Positions 1 through 5,658 of a stretch of DNA of 6,431 nt are shown here, piece by piece; positions within the stretch are counted from its first letter, which is position 1; each line of letters begins with the position of its first letter. The notes beneath the pieces are model-generated. The model had not been told where the DNA came from. It saw nothing but the letters and a program-made list of their open reading frames with translations, and did no database searches. This DNA comes from Comamonadaceae bacterium. GTDB taxonomy: Bacteria; Pseudomonadota; Gammaproteobacteria; Burkholderiales; Burkholderiaceae_C. The stretch lies in NCBI GenBank assembly GCA_947452325.1, contig CANGCZ010000096.1, positions 1 through 6,431 on the forward strand, written 5' to 3'. The translations under genes and the position numbers were made by a program.

Positions 1-630
1 CTCTATGCCTTGAGCGGCGAAGACATACGAGCGCCCGCAGGCAGTATTCGTTTGCGAGGTGAGGCCGTCGGCCACCAAGGACCTGCCCAGCGTCGTGCCA
101 TGGGTTTGCATTTTGTGCCCGACGAGCGCTTAGGGCGCGGCGCCGTCCCCAACTTGAGTCTGGCTCACAATCTGTTGCTCACCCGATCCGAAGCCATCAG
201 CCCATACGGTTGGATACATGTGTCTGCTTTGGCGGCGCAAGCGCAGACCATCATCGACAAATTCCAAGTCAAAGCAGGCGGACCGCAGGCGCTCGCTCAA
301 TCGCTGTCAGGGGGGAATTTGCAAAAATTCATCGTCGGACGGGAGATCGATGCCGCGCCACAACTGCTTATCGTTTCCCAGCCCACTTGGGGTGTGGATG
401 TGGGTGCGGCAGCACAAATACGTGCTGCCTTGCTGAGCTTGCGTGACGCCGGTTGCGCGGTGCTGGTGGTCAGCGAAGAATTGGACGAATTGTTCGAACT
501 CTGTGACCGCATACACGTTATCGCGCAAGGTCGCTTGTCGCCTTCTTTGTCACGCACGCAAGCAACGATTGAGAAGATCGGCAGCTGGATGAGCGGTTTG
601 TGGTCAGACACAGATACCCTGGTGAACTGA
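1..630 (+). CDS. Sugar/nucleoside-type ABC transporter ATP-binding protein, C-terminal part (5' end outside window)
   Basis: This is the cytoplasmic ATPase of a BMP-type importer. The frame is open from base 1 (codons CTC TAT GCC TTG), so the gene is cut by the window edge and the TTG at 10 is not its start. About 209 residues are visible, against roughly 500 for the usual duplicated-domain proteins, so this is most of the second nucleotide-binding domain; its Walker A lies upstream. Visible motifs are 'FVPDERLGRG' before the helical region, the ABC signature LSGGNLQK (bases 304-327), a D-loop GVDVGA, and a typical C-terminal tail 'IGSWMSGLW'. The Walker B/catalytic pair normally read as D-E is S-Q ('LLIVSQPTWG', bases 364-393), and the usual switch His is Glu ('VVSEELDEL'). 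To my knowledge related BMP-importer ATPases also have a degenerate second site ending in QPT, so this is probably a family trait, not decay. The stop is followed after one base by permease 1. Confidence 0.93.
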   Translation, partial: LYALSGEDIRAPAGSIRLRGEAVGHQGPAQRRAMGLHFVPDERLGRGAVPNLSLAHNLLLTRSEAISPYGWIHVSALAAQAQTIIDKFQVKAGGPQALAQSLSGGNLQKFIVGREIDAAPQLLIVSQPTWGVDVGAAAQIRAALLSLRDAGCAVLVVSEELDELFELCDRIHVIAQGRLSPSLSRTQATIEKIGSWMSGLWSDTDTLVN

Positions 631-631
631 T

Positions 632-1708
632 ATGTGGACATGGGAAGCGCGCTCAGAACCTTCTGCTTTTTGGCGTATGGCTTCACCGTTGCTGGCTTTG
701 GTGCTCACAGTGATTCTGGGGGTCTTGTTGTTTTTGGCTTTGGGTAAAGACCCGGTCAAAGGATTGCAAGTGTTTTTCTGGGAGCCGATACGCAGTGGTT
801 ATGCCTTGGGTGAATTGGTGGTGAAGGCCACGCCTTTATTGTTGATCGCATTGGGGCTTGCTCTGTGCTTTCGTTCGAATGTATGGAACATCGGTGCCGA
901 AGGTCAGTACGTCATGGGCGCAGTGTTTGCTGGCGGTGTAGCGTTGCTGGCTGAAAAAACCAGTGGCGGCTGGTTTTTTGTGCCCGTGCTTTTGGCGGGT
1001 TCAGTAGGTGGCATGTGTTGGGCGGCCATCACGGCTTGGTTGAGGGACCGTTTTCATGCGAATGAAATTTTGGTCAGTTTGATGCTGGTGTATGTCGCCA
1101 TCATGCTGCTGGGCTTTTTGGTTTACGGCCCATGGAAAGACCCGCTGGGCTACAACTTTCCGCAAACCAAAACCTTTGAGTCCGCCACTCAGGTGCCGCG
1201 TTTGTTCAAAGGTTCCCGGGTCAATATCGGTTTGTTGCTGGCGCTGGCCGGTGTAGCGGCCATGTGGGTGTTTTTGTTTCGCACCCGCGCAGGCTGGGCG
1301 CAGCAAATCGGTGGTTTGGCACCGGCTGCAGCGCGATACGCCGGTTTTTCAGGCAGACGAGCTATCTGGGTTGCTTTGTTGGTCTCGGGTGCTTGCGCCG
1401 GACTGGCAGGTGCCTTGGAAGTCGCCGGGCCTATCGGGCAACTCACGCCTTATGTGCCGGTCGGGTATGGCTTCGCCGCCATCATTGTGGCTTTCGTCGG
1501 GCGTTTGCATCCGCTTGGCATGGTGTTTTCAGCGATCTTGATGAGCATGTTCTACATAGGCGGAGAGTTGGCGCAATCGCGTTTGGGTTTACCCAAATCA
1601 CTGACTGGCGTTTTCCAAGGACTGCTGCTGTTTTGTCTGCTGGCCTGTGATGTGTTGATGAATTACCGCTTGCGCTGGAATGTCAAGCCAGCGATGGAGA
1701 GAGCGTGA
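632..1708 (+). CDS. ABC transporter permease 1, BPD_transp_2 family (BMP/nucleoside-type importer)
   Basis: Inner-membrane subunit of the importer, 358 residues, the usual length for the larger permease of this family. Hydrophobic segments are visible at about residues 17-38, 62-80, 93-107, 115-136, 146-166, 198-216, 245-262, 275-290, 294-312 and 325-344, so about ten membrane spans. Family-typical stretches are 'NVWNIGAEGQYVMGA' (83-97), 'NEILVSLML' (144-152) and 'GYGFAAIIVAFVGRLHPLG' (278-296). The ATG start lies one base after the ATPase stop, with a modest GGTGA at 621-625 as the only ribosome-binding sequence, which suggests translational coupling. A second in-frame ATG at 677 would remove only the cytoplasmic N-terminus; I prefer 632 because of the coupling. 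Paired with permease 2, it should form the translocation pore. The substrate is inferred from family relatives to be a nucleoside or related purine; the permease sequence alone does not fix it. Confidence 0.95.
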   Translation: MWTWEARSEPSAFWRMASPLLALVLTVILGVLLFLALGKDPVKGLQVFFWEPIRSGYALGELVVKATPLLLIALGLALCFRSNVWNIGAEGQYVMGAVFAGGVALLAEKTSGGWFFVPVLLAGSVGGMCWAAITAWLRDRFHANEILVSLMLVYVAIMLLGFLVYGPWKDPLGYNFPQTKTFESATQVPRLFKGSRVNIGLLLALAGVAAMWVFLFRTRAGWAQQIGGLAPAAARYAGFSGRRAIWVALLVSGACAGLAGALEVAGPIGQLTPYVPVGYGFAAIIVAFVGRLHPLGMVFSAILMSMFYIGGELAQSRLGLPKSLTGVFQGLLLFCLLACDVLMNYRLRWNVKPAMERA

Positions 1709-2628
1709 TGGAAACCTATGCTTTGTTATTTGCCGCGACCTTGAATGCAGGCACGGTATTGGCAATCGCCGCCTTGGGTTTATTGATCAATGAAAAAACC
1801 GGCATCGTCAATCTGGGCGCGGAAGGCATGATGCTGTGCGCGGCCATCGCCGGTTATGCGACCGTGGTGCACACCGGCAGTGATCTGCTGGGGTTTTTGG
1901 CGGGCATGGGCGCGGGCGCTGTGCTGGCATTGTTTTTCGGTGCGCTGGTGATTGGTTTGAACACCAACCAGTACGCTACCGGTCTGGCGCTGAGTCTGTT
2001 TGGTGTGGGGTTTTCTGCCTTTGTAGGAACTGGCTATGTGCAGGCCAAATTGCCTGAGCGGATCAGCTATGAGGTGCCGTATTTGGCTGACCTACCGGTA
2101 ATCGGTCCGGCCTTGTTTCGACAGCATCCCTTGGTGTACTTGACCGTGGCTTTCACTCTGGTTTTGATTTGGTTTTTGGAGCGCAGTCGGGCCGGTTTGG
2201 TGCTGCGTGCTGTTGGTGAGTCACCGCAATCTGCGCACGCTTTGGGTTACCCGGTGCGGCGCATCCGTCTGGCGGCAGTGGTTTGCGGCGGTGCGTTGTG
2301 CGGTTTGGCCGGTGCGTATATTTCAGTGATTTACACGCCGCTGTGGGTCGAGGGCATGATCGCGGGTAAGGGCTGGATTGCATTGGCTTTAACCACTTTC
2401 GCTACTTGGCGGCCCGCTCGCATTTTGCTTGGCGCGTATTTGTTCGGCGGGGTCACCATGTTGCAATTTCATTTGCAAGCCACGGGCTTGGAAGTGCCCA
2501 GCCAGTTTTTGAGCATGTTGCCTTATCTGGCCACCATCCTGGTGCTGGCGCTGATTTCTCGCAATCCGCAATGGATTCGGGTGAACATGCCGGCGTCGCT
2601 GGGCAAGCCGTTTTATCCCGGCGGCTGA
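1708..2628 (+). CDS. ABC transporter permease 2, BPD_transp_2 family (BMP/nucleoside-type importer)
   Basis: Second inner-membrane subunit, 306 residues from the ATG at 1708, the normal length for the smaller partner permease. Hydrophobic spans lie at about residues 5-27, 38-55, 60-84, 91-108, 140-157, 187-207, 220-235, 237-253 and 266-284. Family landmarks are 'GIVNLGAEGMM' (32-42), the cytoplasmic coupling loop 'RAGLVLRAVGESPQSAHALG' (161-180), and 'GMIAGKGWIALAL' (216-228) followed by 'FATWRP'. The start overlaps the stop of permease 1 by one base (TGATG). GGAGAGA at 1696-1702 gives a good ribosome-binding site for ATG 1708; an adjacent GTG at 1705 could also start and would add one residue. 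The overlap indicates coupled translation and a 1:1 ratio with permease 1, as expected for a heterodimeric pore. Confidence 0.95.
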   Translation: METYALLFAATLNAGTVLAIAALGLLINEKTGIVNLGAEGMMLCAAIAGYATVVHTGSDLLGFLAGMGAGAVLALFFGALVIGLNTNQYATGLALSLFGVGFSAFVGTGYVQAKLPERISYEVPYLADLPVIGPALFRQHPLVYLTVAFTLVLIWFLERSRAGLVLRAVGESPQSAHALGYPVRRIRLAAVVCGGALCGLAGAYISVIYTPLWVEGMIAGKGWIALALTTFATWRPARILLGAYLFGGVTMLQFHLQATGLEVPSQFLSMLPYLATILVLALISRNPQWIRVNMPASLGKPFYPGG

Positions 2629-2691
2629 TATCAAGGCCATAATTCGGGGATTGCTGTTTACCAACTCTTGAGATACATACAAAGGATGGAT

Positions 2692-3837
2692 ATGATTGAT
2701 TTTCACAAGCGCATTTGGTTTCGTGCTGCTGCCATAGGCATTCTTGCTGCTGCCGTCATGGTCGGTTGCGGCAAAAAGGAAGAGCCTAAACCGGCTCCTG
2801 TTGCTGAAGTACCCAAACCCGAGCCATTGAAAATTGCTTTTGCTTACGTCGGACCGGTAGGTGACGGTGGTTGGACGTTTGCGCATGACAATGCACGCAA
2901 GGCCATTGAGGCTGAGTTTGGCGACAAAGTCAAAACATCATTCATTGAGAATGTTTCTGAGTCAGCCGACGCAGAACGCAATTTCCGCGACATGGTGTCG
3001 CAAGGCAATAAATTGATTTTCGGCACCACCTTCGGCTACATGGAACCCATGTTGAAAGTCGCTGCTGACAGCAAAGATGTCAAGTTCGAACATGCCACCG
3101 GTTACAAACAGGCTGAGAACATGCGCACCTATGACAGTCGCACTTACGAAGGCGCTTACATGGCCGGTGTGATCGCAGGCAAGATGACCAAGACCAACAC
3201 GCTTGGCGTGGTGGCTTCCATCCCGATTCCTGAAGTGGTTCGCAATATCAACAGCTTCACGCTGGGTGCGCAATCGGTCAACCCCAAAATCAAAACCAAA
3301 GTGGTGTGGGTCAATGAATGGTTTAACCCGCCCAAAGAAACAGAAGCCGCCACATCGCTGATCAACAGTGGTGCCGACATCCTGTTTCAAAACACGGATT
3401 CAGCAGCCGTTTTGAAAACCGCAGAAGCCAAGGGCAAACGCGCATTCGGCTGGGACTCTGACATGACCGCTTACGGCCCGAAAGCCCACTTGGCTTCAAG
3501 TGTCATCAACTGGGCGCCTTATTACATCAAGGCCACCCGTGAAGCCCTGGAAGGCAAATGGACAGGCGGCGCCGCTGTATGGTGGGGTGTGAAAGAAGGT
3601 GCGATCGATATCGTTTCTATCGCTGACGATGTGCCCGCTGACACCAAGGCCAAAGTCGATGAGGTCAAAGCCGGCTTGAAAGATGGCAGCTTTGTGATTT
3701 GGAAAGGCCCATTGATGGACAACGCCGGCAAAACCTTGCTGAAGAAAGATGAAGTCGCTGACGATAAGTTTTTGGGCGGACTCAACACCTACGTCAAAGG
3801 CGTGGAAGGCAAAGTGCCCGGTAGCGATAAGAAATAA
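2692..3837 (+). CDS. BMP/PnrA-family substrate-binding lipoprotein of the ABC importer
   Basis: Periplasmic receptor of the importer, 381 residues. The N-terminus is a lipoprotein signal: basic start (H5, K6, R7, R11), hydrophobic stretch 12-24, then 'AVMVGC' with lipidated Cys26; Met at -3 is permitted but not the commonest lipobox residue. A Lys/Glu/Pro-rich tether (27-47) follows, then the BMP domain from 'LKIAFAYVGPVGDGGWTF'. Other family-like stretches are 'TYEGAYMAGVIAG' (151-163), 'ASIPIPEVVRNINSF' (175-189), 'FGWDSDM' (252-258) and 'GGLNTYVKGVEGKVPG' near the end. Family members such as Treponema PnrA bind purine nucleosides, so a nucleoside or purine-like ligand is the best guess. 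I chose ATG 2692 because AAGGA (2682-2686) sits five bases before it; ATG 2686 overlaps that site, and TTG 2668 is unsupported. The gene is last in the operon, 63 nt after permease 2, and ends before a strong terminator. Confidence 0.94.
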   Translation: MIDFHKRIWFRAAAIGILAAAVMVGCGKKEEPKPAPVAEVPKPEPLKIAFAYVGPVGDGGWTFAHDNARKAIEAEFGDKVKTSFIENVSESADAERNFRDMVSQGNKLIFGTTFGYMEPMLKVAADSKDVKFEHATGYKQAENMRTYDSRTYEGAYMAGVIAGKMTKTNTLGVVASIPIPEVVRNINSFTLGAQSVNPKIKTKVVWVNEWFNPPKETEAATSLINSGADILFQNTDSAAVLKTAEAKGKRAFGWDSDMTAYGPKAHLASSVINWAPYYIKATREALEGKWTGGAAVWWGVKEGAIDIVSIADDVPADTKAKVDEVKAGLKDGSFVIWKGPLMDNAGKTLLKKDEVADDKFLGGLNTYVKGVEGKVPGSDKK

Positions 3838-3855
3838 TTTATCGATTGCTTTAGC

Positions 3856-3884
3856 AAAAAGGCTGCCTTCCGGCAGCCTTTTTT
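3856..3884 (+). terminator. Rho-independent terminator of the importer operon
   Basis: A perfect 7-bp GC-rich stem, GGCTGCC (3861-3867) with GGCAGCC (3872-3878), closes a TTCC loop. It is extended by five A-T pairs from AAAAA (3856-3860) against the T-run, and is followed by six T (3879-3884). It lies 18 nt after the binding-protein stop codon. The upstream A-run would also allow termination from the minus strand. The kinase start codon is only 13 nt past the T-run. Confidence 0.93.
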
Positions 3885-3897
3885 GAGACTGGCAAGC

Positions 3898-4824
3898 ATG
3901 AAAATCAAACAAGCTTGGACTGATTCGCTGTATGTGCTGGCTGTAGCCCTGGTTTTTTGGGCCGTGGCTACCCACTGGGAATTGTCTGAGCATATTGCGG
4001 CATTCAATCGCATCCATGAATCAGATCAACTGGATGAATTGCCTTTTTTATTGATAGTGTTGTTCTTAGGTATGGCCTGGTACTCTTGGCGACGCAGCAT
4101 GGAGGCCAGACAGGAAATCATTGAACGCACACGCTCTGAGCAACAAGTGCAGGAATTGCTGCGACACAACAGTGATCTGGCGCAACGATTATTCACGGCA
4201 CAGGAAGACGAAAGACGCGCACTGGCGCGTGAATTGCACGATGAAATGGCGCAGACAGTGACGGCCATCCGTACCGAAGCGGCGGTGCTGACTGCGCATC
4301 AGGCCAGTCCACAAGAGGTCCAATTGTCTGCGCAACGAATTGCAGATGCGGCACAGCAGGTGTCGCAAATGACCCGGCATATGTTGTTACAACTGCGTCC
4401 TATGGCGCTAGACAGCATGGGTTTGCGCGAGGCGGTATTGGCTTTGTGTCAACAATGGCAAAACAGCTCAGGCATGGAGTGCGAATCCGAAATACAGGAT
4501 GTCATGGATGGAACAACGCAAGATTACCTTTGCGTCACTGTATACCGGTTGGTACAAGAAGCTTTGACCAATGCGGCCAGACATTCCGGTGCCACAAAGG
4601 TAAGGCTGCATTTACACACTACAACGAATGGCAATTTGCGTTTAAATATTTGCGACAACGGCAAGGGTTTCCCGTCTGTCCCCAATACCAGTCAAGGCTT
4701 TGGTTTGCTGGGCATGCGAGAGCGCGTAGCCAGTTTAAAAGGTAGCTTTCAACTGAACACTGAACCCGGGCAGGGCGTTGAGATTCAGATTGAATTGCCA
4801 GTCAACACAGACACAACCGGTTAA
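3898..4824 (+). CDS. Membrane-anchored sensor histidine kinase (HisKA_3 / NarX-UhpB-like class)
   Basis: A 308-residue kinase that should autophosphorylate on His and pass phosphate to a NarL-type regulator. Two membrane spans (about 8-25 and 49-63) flank a short extracytoplasmic loop of roughly 23 residues. A charged helical linker (64-100), likely coiled coil, follows. The HisKA_3 dimerisation domain contains 'ERRALARELHDEMAQ' with phospho-acceptor His114. The ATPase domain has the N-box 'EALTNAARHS' (Asn225), 'DNGKGF' (253-258) and 'GFGLLGMRER' (267-276). All catalytic motifs look intact. No PAS, HAMP, GAF or large periplasmic sensor is visible, so the signal may be read in the membrane, the short loop or through a partner. 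I chose ATG 3898; a TTG at 3883 lies inside the terminator T-run. The ribosome-binding sequence is weak (GAGA at 3885-3888). The cognate regulator is probably the convergent gene whose stop lies one base away. Confidence 0.93.
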   Translation: MKIKQAWTDSLYVLAVALVFWAVATHWELSEHIAAFNRIHESDQLDELPFLLIVLFLGMAWYSWRRSMEARQEIIERTRSEQQVQELLRHNSDLAQRLFTAQEDERRALARELHDEMAQTVTAIRTEAAVLTAHQASPQEVQLSAQRIADAAQQVSQMTRHMLLQLRPMALDSMGLREAVLALCQQWQNSSGMECESEIQDVMDGTTQDYLCVTVYRLVQEALTNAARHSGATKVRLHLHTTTNGNLRLNICDNGKGFPSVPNTSQGFGLLGMRERVASLKGSFQLNTEPGQGVEIQIELPVNTDTTG

Positions 4825-4825
4825 G

Positions 4826-5464
4826 TCATTGAAATGATTTGATGACGCCGTGGCGCTGTGCAAAATGCACCAATGCCGCAGGTGTTTCTGCCTTTAACTT
4901 CGCGCGAATAGCAGTTTGGTAATTATTGACGGTTTTCTCCGACAAATTCAGTAGTTTCGCGCATTCAGGTATGGACTTACCTTCAGCCAGCATTTTGAAG
5001 ACTTCAAATTCTTTGGAAGACAATTGTTTGATGGCCTCAGATTCTTTGGACAATGCACTGTCATTCTGCCTGGACAATAAATCATCGCTGAGGTAGATGT
5101 TGCCTGCGTGTACAGCGTGTATGGCATTCACTATGTGCACCGGGTCTGAGGATTTGCTGATAAATCCTCTTGCGCCGTTGTTCAGCGCAGTTGAAATCAC
5201 TGAGGAATCGTCGTACATGCTGCAAATAATGACTTTGGCGTGCTTATCCCGGCTCAGTATTTTTTGCAGCAGCGACATGCCGGACAAACCTTTCATTGAC
5301 AAATCGGTGATCACCACATCCGGGCTTTTTCCCGAAAAAAGCAAATAGCCTTCTTCGGCAGAGTCCGCTTCGCCGCACACGTCCAGGAGCGGGTCTGATG
5401 CGATCAAACGCACATACCCTTGGCGCACGATGGCGTGATCATCAACAATCAAAACACTGACCAT
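4826..5464 (-). CDS. Response regulator, NarL/LuxR family (receiver plus GerE-type helix-turn-helix)
   Basis: A 212-residue DNA-binding regulator, the normal size for this family. The receiver domain (about 2-120) has the acidic pair Asp8-Asp9, phospho-acceptor Asp54 in 'VVITDLSMKG', Ser82 in the Thr/Ser switch position and Lys104 in 'GFISKSS', so it should be phosphorylatable. A linker (125-145) leads to a LuxR-type helix-turn-helix (146-210) with 'LSSKEFEVFKMLAEGKS' and recognition-helix region 'LSEKTVNNYQTAIRAKL'. The ATG at 5464-5462 is preceded by AAAGG (plus-strand CCTTT at 5474-5478), nine bases from the start. NarL-type regulators pair with HisKA_3 kinases, which makes the neighbouring kinase the likely partner, although the two genes converge with a 1-nt gap instead of forming an operon. 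The gene is divergent from the TonB-dependent receptor, so the 194-bp region between them is the natural place for its binding sites. I see no convincing sigma-70 promoter for this gene. Confidence 0.95.
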   Translation of the reverse strand: MVSVLIVDDHAIVRQGYVRLIASDPLLDVCGEADSAEEGYLLFSGKSPDVVITDLSMKGLSGMSLLQKILSRDKHAKVIICSMYDDSSVISTALNNGARGFISKSSDPVHIVNAIHAVHAGNIYLSDDLLSRQNDSALSKESEAIKQLSSKEFEVFKMLAEGKSIPECAKLLNLSEKTVNNYQTAIRAKLKAETPAALVHFAQRHGVIKSFQ

Positions 5465-5526
5465 GGCCTGATACCTTTAGTTAAAAACACAATGTATTTT
5501 GATTTATCCAAAATGACGCACAGGCA

Positions 5527-5555
5527 TTGAGCTTAGGGGAAAACTCGCTTAGAAA
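5527..5555 (+). promoter_or_regulatory. Candidate sigma-70 promoter for the TonB-dependent receptor gene
   Basis: TTGAGC (5527-5532, four of six matches to TTGACA) and TAGAAA (5550-5555, four of six to TATAAT) are separated by exactly 17 bp. Transcription would begin near 5562, giving a leader of about 95 nt. The -10 box lies inside the inverted repeat GCTTA-N5-TAAGC. Both boxes are imperfect. An alternative -10, AATAAT at 5614-5619, matches five of six but has no recognisable -35. Confidence 0.3.
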
Positions 5556-5561
5556 TTAAGC
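5547..5561. repeat. Short inverted repeat GCTTA-N5-TAAGC, possible operator
   Basis: Arms GCTTA (5547-5551) and TAAGC (5557-5561) flank GAAAT. A further direct copy, GCTTAG, lies at 5531-5536, 16 bp upstream of the first arm. The repeat covers the candidate -10 box, where a regulator could act. Five-base arms are short enough to arise by chance, so this is only a candidate. Confidence 0.3.
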
Positions 5562-5585
5562 ACTGGCACAGAATTGATCGTCACG

Positions 5586-5642
5586 TCAGGAATTTTTCCC
5601 GAGCGAACTGGCAAATAATCCTGTCTCAGGAAATTCTTGCCC
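5586..5642. repeat. Two imperfect direct repeats TCAGGAA..TT..CCC, 40 bp apart, possible regulator sites
   Basis: TCAGGAATTTTTCCC (5586-5600) and TCAGGAAATTCTTGCCC (5626-5642) share the TCAGGAA core and a similar right side. Each is itself partly palindromic: GGAA-TTT-TTCC in the first, and CAGGAAATTCTTG, with one mismatched pair, in the second. The 40-bp offset is near four helical turns, so the copies could face roughly similar sides of the helix. They sit between the divergent regulator and receptor genes, where the response regulator would be expected to bind. Binding is inference. Confidence 0.35.
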
Positions 5643-5658
5643 AAGGTAAACATTTATC

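Larger units (their letters stand above)
5465..5658. other. Divergent intergenic region between response regulator and receptor genes
   Basis: The largest non-coding stretch of the window, 194 bp, AT-rich next to the regulator. It holds the 5' leaders of both divergent genes, the regulator ribosome-binding site, a candidate plus-strand promoter at 5527-5555, GCTTA half-sites at 5531, 5547 and (inverted) 5557, and two TCAGGAA-type repeats 40 bp apart at 5586 and 5626. I see no small open reading frame with a good start, tRNA or riboswitch signature in it. Confidence 0.7.

Noticed and set aside
10..12. TTG at base 10 as the start of a short ATPase
   Set aside because: The frame is open to base 1, and the protein lacks a Walker A and most of the domain; the true start is upstream of the window.
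297..686. Open frame of 129 codons on the minus strand across the ATPase end
   Set aside because: It lies antisense to a clearly conserved ATPase, and its translation has no recognisable domain; it is a shadow frame.
1705..1710. GTGATG overlap between permease genes as a possible frameshift or fusion site
   Set aside because: Both proteins have complete, family-typical ends, and a strong GGAGAGA supports a separate start; this is ordinary translational coupling.
2651..2679. Possible promoter TTGCTG-N17-TACATA before the binding-protein gene
   Set aside because: Only three of six matches in each box; no better than chance in AT-rich sequence.
2389..2886. Open frame of 165 codons on the minus strand spanning permease 2, the gap and the binding-protein start
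   Set aside because: It is antisense to two well-supported genes, with low-complexity His/Arg/Gln-rich translation and no domain; it is a by-product of the codon bias on the other strand.
3883..3897. TTG codon as an upstream start for the kinase
   Set aside because: It lies inside the terminator T-run, has no ribosome-binding site and adds only five residues before a normal ATG.
3496..4017. Open frame of 173 codons on the minus strand across the terminator and kinase start
   Set aside because: It runs through the terminator hairpin and is antisense to two conserved proteins; no family resemblance.
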